Positions 8,388-16,839 of a stretch of 64,000 bases of DNA are shown in pieces (position 1 is the stretch's first letter; every line of letters starts with the position of its first letter). Where the stretch lies: contig NZ_CP034539.1 in NCBI RefSeq assembly GCF_003963535.1, positions 5,952,001-6,016,000 of the forward strand. Direction: 5' to 3'. The translations under genes and the position numbers were made by a program. Under the pieces are notes generated by a model, which made no database searches, had not been told where the DNA came from, and worked only from the letters and a program-made list of their open reading frames with translations. Source of the DNA: Streptomyces cyaneochromogenes (GTDB taxonomy: Bacteria > Actinomycetota > Actinomycetes > Streptomycetales > Streptomycetaceae).

Positions 8388-10436
8388 ATGGCGATGGGTG
8401 CGACGGGTGGGATCAGGGAGATGCCAAGGGTGACCGAGGCGGCAGGCGGGACAGAGAGCGAGGCGCTCGCCACGCTGCACCGGGTCTTCGGGTACGACGC
8501 CTTCCGGGGTGAGCAGGAAGCGGTCATCGAGCATGTGGCGGGCGGCGGGGACGCCGTCGTGCTCATGCCGACCGGCGGCGGCAAGTCGTTGTGCTACCAG
8601 ATCCCGTCCCTGGTCAGACCGGGTACCGGCATCGTCGTCTCGCCGCTCATCGCGCTGATGCAGGACCAGGTGGACGCGCTGCGGGCGCTCGGTGTGCGGG
8701 CCGGGTTCGTCAACTCCACTCTGGACTTCGACGAGCGGCGGGTGGTGGAGGCGGAGTTTCTGGCGGGCGAGCTGGACCTGCTCTACCTCGCGCCGGAGCG
8801 ACTGCGGCTCGACTCGACGCTGGACCTGCTGTCGCGCGGCAAGATCGCCGTCTTCGCGATCGACGAGGCGCACTGTGTGTCCCAGTGGGGCCACGACTTC
8901 CGCCCCGACTATCTGACCCTCTCCCTGCTCGGCGAGCGCTGGCCGGACGTCCCGCGGATCGCGCTCACCGCGACGGCCACGCGGGCGACGCACGAGGAGA
9001 TCACCCAGCGGCTGAACATGCCGACGGCCCGGCATTTCGTGGCGAGCTTCGACCGGCCCAACATCCAGTACCGGATCGTGCCGAAGGCGGACCCGAAGAA
9101 GCAGTTGCTGAGCTTCCTGCGGGAGGAGCACGCGGGTGACGCGGGCATCGTCTACTGCCTGTCGCGCAAGTCGGTGGAGTCGACGGCAGAGTTCCTGACC
9201 CGCAACGGCATCGAGGCGGTGCCGTACCACGCCGGCCTGGACGCGGGCACGCGCGCGGCGCACCAGTCCAGGTTCCTGCGGGAGGAAGGCCTGGTGGTGG
9301 TGGCGACCATCGCCTTCGGGATGGGCATCGACAAGCCCGACGTACGCTTCGTCGCCCACCTCGACCTGCCCAAGTCGGTCGAGGGCTACTACCAGGAGAC
9401 GGGCCGCGCCGGTCGTGACGGACTGCCCTCCACGGCGTGGATGGCCTACGGCCTCAACGACGTCATACAGCAGCGCAAGCTGATCCAGTCGGGCGAGGGC
9501 GACGAGGCGTTCCGGCGCCGTGCCGCCGCGCACCTGGACGCGATGCTGGCGCTGTGCGAGACGGCTCGGTGCCGACGAGGTCAGCTGCTCGCCTACTTCG
9601 GTCAGGACCCGGATCCGGTGGGCTGCGGCAACTGCGACACCTGCCTCACCCCGCCGGAGACCTGGGACGGCACGATCGCGGCGCAGAAGGTGCTGTCGAC
9701 GGTGGTGCGGCTGCAGCGGGAGCGAGGACAGAAGTTCGGCGCGTTGCAGATCGTCGACATCCTGCTGGGCAAGCGCACGGGCAAGGTGATCCAGTTCGAC
9801 CATGACCAGCTGTCGGTGTTCGGCATCGGCGAGGAGCTGGCCGAGGGCGAATGGCGGGGCGTCATCCGGCAGTTGCTGGCGCAGGGGCTGCTCGCGGTCG
9901 AGGGGGAGTACGGGACGCTCGTGCTGACCGAGGCCAGTGGGACCGTGCTGCGGCGGGAGCGGGAGGTTCCGCTGCGCAAGGAGCCGAAGAAGCCGGCGAC
10001 CTCGCGGTCGGCGTCGGGGTCTGGTTCCGCGGGCTCCGGGCGGGGGGAGCGCAAGGCGAAGGCCGCGGTGGCCGAGTTGGCGCAGGAGCTGGTACCGGCC
10101 TTCGAGGCGCTGCGGGCCTGGCGTGCCGAGCAGGCCCGGGAGCAGGGCGTCCCGGCGTATGTGATCTTCCATGACGCGACGCTGCGGGAGATCGTCACGG
10201 TGTGGCCGGGGTCCGTGCGGGAGCTCGGGGGCGTCAGCGGGGTCGGGGAGAAGAAGCTGGCGACGTATGGCGAGGGGGTGCTCGAGGTGTTGCGTTCGGT
10301 GCGGGGAGAGACCGGCGTGGGCGCGGCGGCCGAGGCGGACCCGGGGATGGATCCGGGGGTGGATTCGCGGTCGGATCTCGGGGCGGACGACTGGCCTGAG
10401 ATGGAAGCGGAGCCGGAGCCGGAGGACTGGGCGTAG
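8388..10436 (+). CDS. recQ: ATP-dependent DNA helicase RecQ
   Basis: 3'-5' superfamily 2 helicase for replication fork repair and recombination. Walker A PTGGGKS lies at about residues 61-67, then IDEAH and the QWGHDFRP region. ETGRAGRDG is motif VI. Next come the Cys-rich zinc site of the RecQ-C-terminal domain (CETARCRRG...CGNCDTC), a winged-helix part and a C-terminal HRDC domain ending with a Glu/Asp-rich tail. The frame opens at 8316, but the ATG at 8388 is a more plausible start; ATG at 8421 is also possible. A DnaA-box 9-mer (TGTGGATAA) lies upstream at 8315-8323. Confidence 0.93.
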   Translation: MAMGATGGIREMPRVTEAAGGTESEALATLHRVFGYDAFRGEQEAVIEHVAGGGDAVVLMPTGGGKSLCYQIPSLVRPGTGIVVSPLIALMQDQVDALRALGVRAGFVNSTLDFDERRVVEAEFLAGELDLLYLAPERLRLDSTLDLLSRGKIAVFAIDEAHCVSQWGHDFRPDYLTLSLLGERWPDVPRIALTATATRATHEEITQRLNMPTARHFVASFDRPNIQYRIVPKADPKKQLLSFLREEHAGDAGIVYCLSRKSVESTAEFLTRNGIEAVPYHAGLDAGTRAAHQSRFLREEGLVVVATIAFGMGIDKPDVRFVAHLDLPKSVEGYYQETGRAGRDGLPSTAWMAYGLNDVIQQRKLIQSGEGDEAFRRRAAAHLDAMLALCETARCRRGQLLAYFGQDPDPVGCGNCDTCLTPPETWDGTIAAQKVLSTVVRLQRERGQKFGALQIVDILLGKRTGKVIQFDHDQLSVFGIGEELAEGEWRGVIRQLLAQGLLAVEGEYGTLVLTEASGTVLRREREVPLRKEPKKPATSRSASGSGSAGSGRGERKAKAAVAELAQELVPAFEALRAWRAEQAREQGVPAYVIFHDATLREIVTVWPGSVRELGGVSGVGEKKLATYGEGVLEVLRSVRGETGVGAAAEADPGMDPGVDSRSDLGADDWPEMEAEPEPEDWA

Positions 10437-10610
10437 ACGTAGCGGGCCGGACCGACGCCGCGAAACCTGCGGGCAGCCGTGCTGTTGAGGCGGCAAGGGG
10501 GGCGCAGGCTACGCCCGGTCAGCGCGGGGCTGCGTCCGGCCTACGCACCTTCGCCGGTACTCCTGCCCTCGATCCCTCGATACCTCGATCCCTGATCTCT
10601 CGATCCGGCC

Positions 10611-11549
10611 TCAGCCCAGTGCCGTGAGCCCCGGTGCGAACGTGATCAGGAGCGGGAGCAGCGGCACCAGGGCCGCCAGCGTCGTGGTGAGGGCGCGGTG
10701 GCGGTGGCTCAGGCGGGGCGGGGGCTGCAGGAGGCGGTTGACGCGTTCGCCCAGGAGACGGTTGGTGGAGGAGCAGGAGAGAACGCCCCGGTGCTGGTTG
10801 AGCTCGATCAGGGCCAGCGCCGTCGTCAGGTGACCGCAGCGACGGGACGCCGTGTCGTCGGCGGCCAGCTCGACCAGGCGGTGGGTCTGGTCGCAGAAGT
10901 GGGCGAACAACGGGATGCGGGGGAATCCGGTGGCCAGCGCGGTGGAGAGGTGCAGCAGCCAGTCGTGGCGGGCTTGGGCGTGGCCACGCTCGTGGGTGAG
11001 GACGGCGTCGAGCTGGTGGTCGGTCAGGCGGTGCAGGGCGCCCGTGGTGACGATCAGCTGGGGTGGGTTGCCGGGCATCCACCAGGCGTCGGGGTACTCG
11101 TCCTCCAGCACCAGCAGCGGGCCGCGCGCGGAGCCCAGGCTCGCCGGCAGCTCAGGGGCGCGTTCCCGCAGGTGGGCCCTGGCCTGGCCGCGTCGCCGCC
11201 GCGCCTCGACGAGCTCGCGGGCCAGCATCGCGGTCGTCCAGGCGGCACCGCAGGCCAGCAGCACGCTGAGCGCGGCCGCCCAGGCGGGCGCGGCCGAGAG
11301 GTCGTACGCCTCGGTCACCGACGGCGGCGCCGGAGCGAAGAGCTGGGCGCGTACCGTGCCGAACACGGCGGCGGTGCCCAGGGCCAGGGCCGTCAGGCAG
11401 GACAGCAGGACGGTGGCGACCAGGCACTGCCACACCCAGAGGGCGACCACGGGTTCCCGTTCGGGCCATGCGGCTCGGGTCAGCGCACGCGGAACGGGCA
11501 CGGCTGCTGTCAGAGCGACGGTGCTCAACAGGAGCAGGCAGAAGGTCAT
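10611..11549 (-). CDS. M56 family (BlaR1-type) membrane metallopeptidase
   Basis: Membrane zinc peptidase of the BlaR1/MecR1 type, 312 residues. Membrane segments lie at the N terminus, around residues 40-60 and 85-110, and at the C terminus. The zinc-binding HExxH motif is present as LTHERGHAQARHDWL, followed by the downstream Glu in RLVELAADDTA. It lacks an extracellular sensor domain, as in the many actinobacterial M56 proteins of unknown signal. These usually sit beside a BlaI repressor; here there is none, and the nearest regulator is the GntR gene upstream. The ATG has GGAG about 12 nt upstream. Confidence 0.85.
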   Translation of the reverse strand: MTFCLLLLSTVALTAAVPVPRALTRAAWPEREPVVALWVWQCLVATVLLSCLTALALGTAAVFGTVRAQLFAPAPPSVTEAYDLSAAPAWAAALSVLLACGAAWTTAMLARELVEARRRRGQARAHLRERAPELPASLGSARGPLLVLEDEYPDAWWMPGNPPQLIVTTGALHRLTDHQLDAVLTHERGHAQARHDWLLHLSTALATGFPRIPLFAHFCDQTHRLVELAADDTASRRCGHLTTALALIELNQHRGVLSCSSTNRLLGERVNRLLQPPPRLSHRHRALTTTLAALVPLLPLLITFAPGLTALG

Positions 11550-11570
11550 GCCGGAGGCTCCGGATCCTGG

Positions 11571-11693
11571 TCAGGGGAGGTGCGTGGGCGGACGTGCGGG
11601 GCGGTGGGCGAGGAACACACCACCGCCAGCCAGTATGACGGTGACGATCGCCGGAGTCAGCGGTGAAGAGTCGCCGAACTCGCTTTGGGGCAC
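11571..11693 (-). CDS. Candidate small membrane protein (40 aa), uncertain
   Basis: A 40-codon frame starting with GTG and ending 21 nt before the M56 gene. It encodes one plausible membrane helix (LTPAIVTVILAGGGVFLA) and a basic Pro-rich tail. I see no clear ribosome binding site. It could be a translated leader coupled to the peptidase gene or chance, because the frame continues upstream through the 36-bp repeat. Confidence 0.25.
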   Translation of the reverse strand: MPQSEFGDSSPLTPAIVTVILAGGGVFLAHRPARPPTHLP

Positions 11694-11742
11694 GGTGCGT
11701 AGGCCGGCAGGGCGGCCTACGCCACTGCCTTCTACGCTCGCG

Positions 11743-11814
11743 GTGCCTCCCGGATCGCCGTCGCGCCCTACCCCCGTAGTGCCTCCCGGATCGCCGTCGC
11801 CCCCTACCCCCGTA
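11743..11814. repeat. 36-bp tandem duplication at the end of the GntR gene
   Basis: Two adjacent 36-bp units (11743-11778 and 11779-11814), each GTGCCTCCCGGATCGCCGTC... and ending CTACCCCCGTA, differ by one base. The sequence from 11815 resembles the start of a third unit. The second unit spans the stop codon of the GntR gene, so the other copy looks like a duplicated 3' end of that gene. Confidence 0.8.
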
Positions 11815-12181
11815 GTGCCTCCCCGATCGCCGCCTCCACCTCTGTGTCGTTCGCGCCCAGTGCGCGAGCCTCCGCTGCCAACCTCCGTGCCGGTGCGGCC
11901 AGTTCGTCCCGATGCGGACGGTGGATGCCTGCGGGGAGAGGGGCGACGCGGCTGCCCGCGCCTCGTCGGGTGCGGATCAGGGATGCTGCTTCCGGTTCGC
12001 GGTACGCCCGTGCCACGGTTCCCGTTGCCGGCCCCAGGTCTGGGGTCAACTGCCATACCGTCGGCAGGAGTTCGCCCTCCGCGAGGCGGCCCGTGGAGAT
12101 CGGGGCGGCGAGCTGGGCTCGGATCTGTTCGTACGGCGGGACCGGGCTGTTCGTGTCGACGCGCTGGGCCGCCCTGCTCAC
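11804..12181 (-). CDS. GntR family transcriptional regulator (YtrA-like, short)
   Basis: 125-residue DNA-binding protein with an N-terminal winged helix of the GntR type (PPYEQIRAQLAAPISTGRLAEG, then LTPDLGPATGTVARAYRE and TRRGAGSRV) and a short helical tail. There is no effector domain, so it belongs to the YtrA-like class that usually represses its own membrane-protein operon. The GTG start at 12181 overlaps the stop of the upstream membrane-protein gene (GTGA), giving translational coupling. Departures from the family consensus (VWQL for VRQL, YREPE for YRELE) may reduce DNA binding; this is inference. Confidence 0.8.
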   Translation of the reverse strand: MSRAAQRVDTNSPVPPYEQIRAQLAAPISTGRLAEGELLPTVWQLTPDLGPATGTVARAYREPEAASLIRTRRGAGSRVAPLPAGIHRPHRDELAAPARRLAAEARALGANDTEVEAAIGEALRG

Positions 12182-12975
12182 CGGTGGCTGTCCCTGCCGG
12201 TGCCGGCCCGACGGTCCTTCCACGCCGTCGCCCGGGGCGAGACGATCGTGAACAGGCACCACGGTGCCGTGATCAGGGCGAGCAGTCCGAGCGGCCACAC
12301 CGTCCAGTTCCCCACGACTCCGGCCACGCCGTCGCACGTCGTGCTCATCAGCGCGCCCGACACCGTCGAGGCCACGCCGAACAGGGAGGACGAGACCACC
12401 AACCCCCACGCCGCGACGATCGCCAACGTCCGGTCGCGGCGGGACTGTTCATCGCCGGGGCGGGTCGCGATGCGCCGCAGGGACCAGCCGCAGGCGGCTG
12501 TGGAGAGGGCGAGGGAGGCCAGGACGGGAAGGCCGTAGTAGAGGCCGGGCCAAGGCGTGTACGAATGCGTCACGCCTCCGCAGGCCACCGTGAGCGCGCG
12601 CCCCGCACGGCCCAGGTCGTCCGGCGACGCCACCGCGGCTGCCGCGGTCAGCAGGACGATCAGTGCGGCCGCGAGGCCGAGCAGGAGCAGGGTCATGCGA
12701 GGCGGGACGTAGTGCCGGACCCGGCGTGGGGTGAGGCCGGCCGTGCGTACGGTGCCCCGGCGCGGCGCGGTCAGCGCGTCGCCGAGAAGCACTCCGGCGA
12801 CCGCGCACAGGCCGAACGCGAGGATGGCGTAGAGGGGGCCCTCTCCGTTGTTCAGGGGCGGCAGCCAGAAGGCGGCCGACACTCCGACGGCCAGGCCCGC
12901 CCAGCGGGCGTAGCGGTCGACAGGCGCGCGGGACGCGGGCGCCGACGTGGATGGACGCGAACCGGCTTCGAGCAT
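12178..12975 (-). CDS. Polytopic membrane protein of unknown function
   Basis: 265 residues with about six hydrophobic segments (near residues 25-45, 50-70, 95-120, 150-170, 190-215 and 225-250). I do not recognise a family motif. It is first in an operon with the GntR gene, the usual arrangement for YtrA-type regulators and membrane proteins. I chose the ATG at 12975 because GGGGG lies 12 nt upstream; a GTG three codons earlier is possible. Three 17-bp direct repeats and a long inverted repeat precede it. Confidence 0.75.
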   Translation of the reverse strand: MLEAGSRPSTSAPASRAPVDRYARWAGLAVGVSAAFWLPPLNNGEGPLYAILAFGLCAVAGVLLGDALTAPRRGTVRTAGLTPRRVRHYVPPRMTLLLLGLAAALIVLLTAAAAVASPDDLGRAGRALTVACGGVTHSYTPWPGLYYGLPVLASLALSTAACGWSLRRIATRPGDEQSRRDRTLAIVAAWGLVVSSSLFGVASTVSGALMSTTCDGVAGVVGNWTVWPLGLLALITAPWCLFTIVSPRATAWKDRRAGTGRDSHR

Positions 12976-12996
12976 GGGAAACACAGACCCCCGTGG

Positions 12997-13047
12997 AGAT
13001 GGCTCGTACGCAGAGATGGCTCATACGCAGAGGTGGAACTTACGCAG
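12997..13047. repeat. Three 17-bp direct repeats upstream of the membrane protein-GntR operon
   Basis: Contiguous units at 12997-13013, 13014-13030 and 13031-13047 (AGATGGCTCGTACGCAG, AGATGGCTCATACGCAG, AGGTGGAACTTACGCAG). The first two differ by one base and the third is more divergent. They occupy the position of the operon leader or promoter and could be regulator-binding iterons. Confidence 0.75.
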
Positions 13048-13048
13048 C

Positions 13049-13085
13049 CTTGTACTCACCGCTTGTGTCACGCGGTGAGTACAAG
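13049..13085. promoter_or_regulatory. 14-bp inverted repeat: GntR operator or fahA terminator
   Basis: Perfect inverted repeat CTTGTACTCACCGC / GCGGTGAGTACAAG with a 9-nt spacer. It lies 24 nt after the stop of the leftward fumarylacetoacetase gene and about 75 nt before the membrane protein-GntR operon, so it can serve as terminator, operator or both. GTAC-containing dyads are common GntR operators. Confidence 0.55.
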
Positions 13086-13108
13086 ATGCGGCCTCTCCGG
13101 GTTTTGTG

Positions 13109-14332
13109 TCAACTGCTTGCTACAACCTGCCCGGTGACCTCGCCCAGTCCCACGCGCACCCCACCCGGCCCCGCGGCCCAGGCGGACAGGGTCACCACGT
13201 CGCCGTCCTCCAGGAACGTCCGCTTGCCGTCCGGGAGTTCAAGAGGATCGCGGCCGTTCCAGGTCAGCTCCAGCAGCGACCCGCGCTCGCGCTCCGTCGG
13301 GCCGCTCACCGTGCCGGAGCCGTACAGGTCGCCGGTGCGCAGCGAGGCGCCGTTCACGGTCATGTGGGCGAGTTGCTGGGCGGCGGTCCAGTACATGGTG
13401 GAGAAGGGAGGCTCGGAGACGACGTGGCCGTTGATGGCCACCGAGATACGCAGGTCGTAGCCGTCGGGTTCCGCCGAGGGGTCGGAGTCGTCCAGGTACG
13501 GCAGCAGGGGGTGCGTCCGCTCCGGCGGTGCCACCCGGGCCTCCTCCAGCGCGTCCAGCGGGGTGATCCAGGCCGACACCGACGTGGCGAAGGACTTGCC
13601 GAGGAACGGGCCGAGGGGGACGTACTCCCAGGCCTGGATGTCTCGTGCCGACCAGTCGTTCAACAGGCAGAGCCCGAAGACGTGCTCACGGAAGTCGCCC
13701 AGGGCCACCGGCTTGCCCATCTGGGACGGGACGCCGACCACGAAGCCGACCTCGGCCTCGATGTCCAGGCGGACCGACGGGCCGAAGACGGGGGCCGGGT
13801 CGGTGGGTGCCTTGCGCTGGCCGGAGGGGCGTACGACCTCCGTGCCGGAGACCACCACCGTGCCCGAGCGGCCGTGGTAGCCGATCGGCAGGTGCTTCCA
13901 GTTGGGGGTCAGGGAGTCCGCCGCGTCGGGGCGGAAGATCTGGCCGACGTTCCGGGCGTGGTTCTCGGAGGCGTAGAAGTCGACGTAGTCGGCGACCTCG
14001 AAGGGGAGGTGCAGGGTCACCGAGGACAGCGGATGGAGGAGGTCCGCGATGGCCTCCTGGTGGGCGGGGACCGTCACCCACGCCGTCAACGCGCGCCGTA
14101 CGTCCGACCAGGTGGTGCGGCCGGCGGCGAGCAGCGGGTTCAGGGAGTCCTGGGCGAGCAGCGGGGCGTACGGCGAGCCGAGCGCGTAGGCCGCCTTGCC
14201 CGCGTCGAGGACGTGGTCGCCGAGCCGGACGCCGACCCTGCGCGCGGAGTCCGAGCCGGGGAGGGAGAAGACGCCGTACGGGAGGTTGTGCGTGCCGAAG
14301 GGGTCGCCCTCGGGGAGATCGAAGGGGGGCAT
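13109..14332 (-). CDS. fahA: Fumarylacetoacetase
   Basis: Last enzyme of tyrosine/homogentisate degradation, splitting fumarylacetoacetate into fumarate and acetoacetate. It is 407 residues. The N-terminal domain has PFGTHNLPYGVFS. The C-terminal catalytic domain has FYASENHARNVGQIFRP (Asp/His region), the metal ligands in DIEAEVGFVVG and LLNDWSARDIQAWEYVPLGPF, and the GTVSGPTERERGSLLELTWNG active-site segment. I chose the ATG at 14332; an in-frame ATG at 14353 exists, but homologues start at MPPFDLPEGDPFG. Monocistronic. Confidence 0.93.
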   Translation of the reverse strand: MPPFDLPEGDPFGTHNLPYGVFSLPGSDSARRVGVRLGDHVLDAGKAAYALGSPYAPLLAQDSLNPLLAAGRTTWSDVRRALTAWVTVPAHQEAIADLLHPLSSVTLHLPFEVADYVDFYASENHARNVGQIFRPDAADSLTPNWKHLPIGYHGRSGTVVVSGTEVVRPSGQRKAPTDPAPVFGPSVRLDIEAEVGFVVGVPSQMGKPVALGDFREHVFGLCLLNDWSARDIQAWEYVPLGPFLGKSFATSVSAWITPLDALEEARVAPPERTHPLLPYLDDSDPSAEPDGYDLRISVAINGHVVSEPPFSTMYWTAAQQLAHMTVNGASLRTGDLYGSGTVSGPTERERGSLLELTWNGRDPLELPDGKRTFLEDGDVVTLSAWAAGPGGVRVGLGEVTGQVVASS

Positions 14333-14385
14333 GGGGTGCTGCCTCACTCTCATCCGCTCCGTGTGCCATTGCCATGTAGTCGGGC

Positions 14386-14400
14386 CACACGTTACGTGTG
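14386..14400. promoter_or_regulatory. Perfect 15-bp dyad upstream of fahA
   Basis: CACACG-TTA-CGTGTG, 54 nt upstream of the fahA start and between divergent genes. This is the right size and place for an operator of a tyrosine-catabolism regulator; the regulator is not identifiable here. Confidence 0.4.
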
Positions 14401-14570
14401 AGTCGGCTGTCTTGTGCAGTGCGGAGCTCGCGTCTCCGAGGAGGGCGAATCACCAGGTCGCCGCGCTCAGGGAACTGCTCGGGAGAAATCTTCGGCAGGT
14501 CGGTCACACATGCCTTGGCCGCTTCGTCAGTGCAGTGAAGACGCAAGCACTCACCCAGGAGGCGGGAACC

Positions 14571-15032
14571 ATGCAGGCACGGATGACCAACCCGGCGTAC
14601 GTCCTCTCCGGCGCGATGAAGGGGATCGGCACGCTGTACCAGGCGATCGGCGAGGGGGGCCTGTCCCAGGAGCTGGCCGAGATCGTCGGGCTGCGCGCCA
14701 GTCAGATCAACGGGTGCGGCGCCTGTGTGCACGGCCACACGGCCAATCTGCGCAAGGCGGGGGCGAGCGACGAGCGGATCGACGCCGTCTCCGCCTGGCG
14801 CGAGGCGCCCTGGTTCACCGACGCCGAGCGTGCCGCGCTGCAGCTGACCGAGGCGATGACGAGGCTCGCGGACCGTTCGCACGAGTCGGTGCCGGACGCG
14901 CTGTGGGACGAAGTCGCCGACCACTTCGACGAGAAGGAACTGTCGGCGCTGATCCTCACCATCGGCGTCACCAACATGTTCAACCGAATCAACACCACCA
15001 TCAAGGAGCCCGCGGGCACCACGTGGGGGTGA
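14571..15032 (+). CDS. AhpD-like/carboxymuconolactone decarboxylase family protein
   Basis: 153-residue all-helical protein with the AhpD-type redox motif CGACVHGH (CxxCxxxH) at about residues 48-55 and the AERAALQLTEAMTRL helix. Family members act as alkylhydroperoxidase-type disulfide reductases. The start is set by AGGAGG at 14557-14562. Divergent from fahA, and probably expressed alone. Confidence 0.88.
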   Translation: MQARMTNPAYVLSGAMKGIGTLYQAIGEGGLSQELAEIVGLRASQINGCGACVHGHTANLRKAGASDERIDAVSAWREAPWFTDAERAALQLTEAMTRLADRSHESVPDALWDEVADHFDEKELSALILTIGVTNMFNRINTTIKEPAGTTWG

Positions 15033-15200
15033 AATCGCCACAAGCGGAGGGCAGTTGTCATCCGGAAGCGGAATAAGGGAAAGGACCGGAGGCAGAAGCG
15101 GAACCACAACCGCAACCGGAACAGGTGTCAACACATGTGAACACAGCAGCCGTCCGGTTCACGTCGAGTCGATGGGGCCTCCTGTCCGTATTCTCTGATC

Positions 15201-16031
15201 ATGGCCGCACCTATCGCATATTCACTCATCGCCACTGACCTGGACGGGACGCTGCTCCGAGGCGACGACACGCTCTCGGACCGGTCCATCGACGCGCTCG
15301 CGCTGGTGGCGGCGGCCGGTGCGCAGCACCTCGTCGTGACGGGCCGGCCGGCGCCCAGAGTGCGGCCGCTCCTCGACATCCTGGGCAGCACGGGGCTCGC
15401 GGTGTGCGGGCAGGGCGCGCAGCTGTACGACGCCGGCGCGGACCGTCTGCTGTGGTCGGTCACCCTGGACCGGGAGTTGGCGGAGACCGCGCTCGGCAAG
15501 ATCGAGGCCGAGGTGGGGCAGGTGTACGCGGCCGTCGACCAGGACGGCGTCGACGGCCTCACGCTCATCGAGCCCGGGTATCTGATGCCCCACCCGACCC
15601 TGCCTGCCGTACGCGTCCAGCATCGCGACGACCTGTGGTGCGAGCCGATCAGCAAAGTGCTGCTGCGCCATCCCAGCCTGTCGGACGACGAGTTGGCGGC
15701 GACGGCGCGGTCGGTGGTCGGGTCCCTCGCCACCGTCACGATGTCGGGGCCCGGGACCGTCGAACTCCAGCCATGCGGCATCACCAAGGCGACCGGTCTG
15801 GCGCTCGCGGCGGAGCATCTGGGCCTGGGAGCGCACGAGACCATCGCCTTCGGGGACATGCCCAACGACATCCCCATGTTCGACTGGGCCGCCCGCGGGG
15901 TCGCGATGGCCAACGCGCACCCCGAACTCAAGGCGGTCGCCGACGAGATCACCCTGTCGAACGAGGACGACGGCATCGCCGTCGTCCTCGAGAGACTGTT
16001 CACGGGCATCTTGGCCGATTTCGTCCCGTAG
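15201..16031 (+). CDS. HAD family hydrolase (Cof-type phosphatase)
   Basis: 276-residue sugar- or nucleotide-phosphate phosphatase of the Cof/HAD-IIB class. Motif I is DLDGTLLRGDD with the nucleophile and acid Asp, motif II is VVTGRP, the lysine is in ISKVLLRH or ITKATGLAL, and motif IV is FGDMPNDIPMFDWA. The C2 cap lies at about residues 85-195. Substrate unknown. After the stop, the decamer GGACTCCGTA is repeated in tandem (16031-16050). Confidence 0.9.
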   Translation: MAAPIAYSLIATDLDGTLLRGDDTLSDRSIDALALVAAAGAQHLVVTGRPAPRVRPLLDILGSTGLAVCGQGAQLYDAGADRLLWSVTLDRELAETALGKIEAEVGQVYAAVDQDGVDGLTLIEPGYLMPHPTLPAVRVQHRDDLWCEPISKVLLRHPSLSDDELAATARSVVGSLATVTMSGPGTVELQPCGITKATGLALAAEHLGLGAHETIAFGDMPNDIPMFDWAARGVAMANAHPELKAVADEITLSNEDDGIAVVLERLFTGILADFVP

Positions 16032-16081
16032 GACTCCGTAGGACTCCGTAGGACTCGCTCCTCGACCAATGTGCCTTTTGT

Positions 16082-16822
16082 CTAGTAAGGGCCGTTCACG
16101 TTGTCGATCGAGCCGTACCGCGCGGCCGCGTAGTTGCACGCGGCCACGATGTTCGCGACCGGGTCGAACGGGTCGTACACCGTCCCCGGCACGTGGTACG
16201 CGGCGAAGGTCGGGTCGATGACCTGCAGGAGGCCCTTGGACGGCGTGCCCGCGGCGGCGTTGGAGTCCCAGTTGTTGATGGCCGACGGGTTGCCGGAGGA
16301 CTCGCGCAGGATGTTGCGGTGAATGCCCTCGTACGATCCGGGAATTCCGTTTTGCGACATGATGTCCAGCGCGTTGCGGATCCAGCCGTCGAGGTTGTTC
16401 GGGAAGTTCTTCACGGAGGCCTGGGTGGCCTGGGCGACGGAGGACTTCTTGGCGGGCGCGGACGCCTTGTCGGCCGTGTTGCTCGCCGTGCTCGCCTTCT
16501 TCGTCGCCCGGACCTTCAGGTCGAGGCCCGGGTGGATCAGCCGGGGGTTGTCGCCGATGGCCTTGCGGTTGTCCTTGTAGAGCTGCCGCCAGCCGCCCTG
16601 GGCGTCGTACCGGTCCGCGATGCCGTAGAGCGAGTCGCCCTTCTTCGTGGTGTAGGTGACCGATCCGACCTTCGCCGGGGCGGAGGCCTGGGCCGGCTCC
16701 GCGGCGCCGGCCGTCGTCGCGCTCAGGAGCGGCAGGGCGAGGGCGACGGTGCCGGTTCCGGCGACGACGACGTTGCGGGTGAGCGGGTTGGTGCGGGGAC
16801 GGCGGTGCTTGCCTCGGGCCAT
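16082..16822 (-). CDS. Secreted LysM and transglycosylase-like cell-wall hydrolase
   Basis: 246-residue exported protein. A twin-basic N terminus and hydrophobic segment (NVVVAGTGTVALALPLL) end at the likely signal peptidase site after AGAAEP. Next come a LysM peptidoglycan-binding domain (VTYTTKKGDSLYGIADRY to IHPGLDLKV), an Ala/Lys/Ser linker, and a C-terminal lysozyme-like domain (NILRESSGNPSAINNWDSNAAAGTPSKGLLQVIDPTFAAY split over two motifs) with the catalytic Glu in RESSGNP. The ATG at 16822 follows GAGAGGA by 8 nt. A c-di-AMP riboswitch lies directly upstream, as is usual for streptomycete rpf and cell-wall hydrolase genes. Confidence 0.9.
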   Translation of the reverse strand: MARGKHRRPRTNPLTRNVVVAGTGTVALALPLLSATTAGAAEPAQASAPAKVGSVTYTTKKGDSLYGIADRYDAQGGWRQLYKDNRKAIGDNPRLIHPGLDLKVRATKKASTASNTADKASAPAKKSSVAQATQASVKNFPNNLDGWIRNALDIMSQNGIPGSYEGIHRNILRESSGNPSAINNWDSNAAAGTPSKGLLQVIDPTFAAYHVPGTVYDPFDPVANIVAACNYAAARYGSIDNVNGPY

Positions 16823-16839
16823 GGCGCTGTTCCTCTCCA

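Noticed and set aside
8242..8433. Small frame of 63 codons after nuoN
   Set aside because: It runs through the terminator hairpin and the recQ start region and has no recognisable protein features.
11743..11830. 36-bp direct repeats as a CRISPR array
   Set aside because: Units are contiguous with no spacers, and no cas genes are present. The 32-bp-period repeats at 60409-60499 fail for the same reason.
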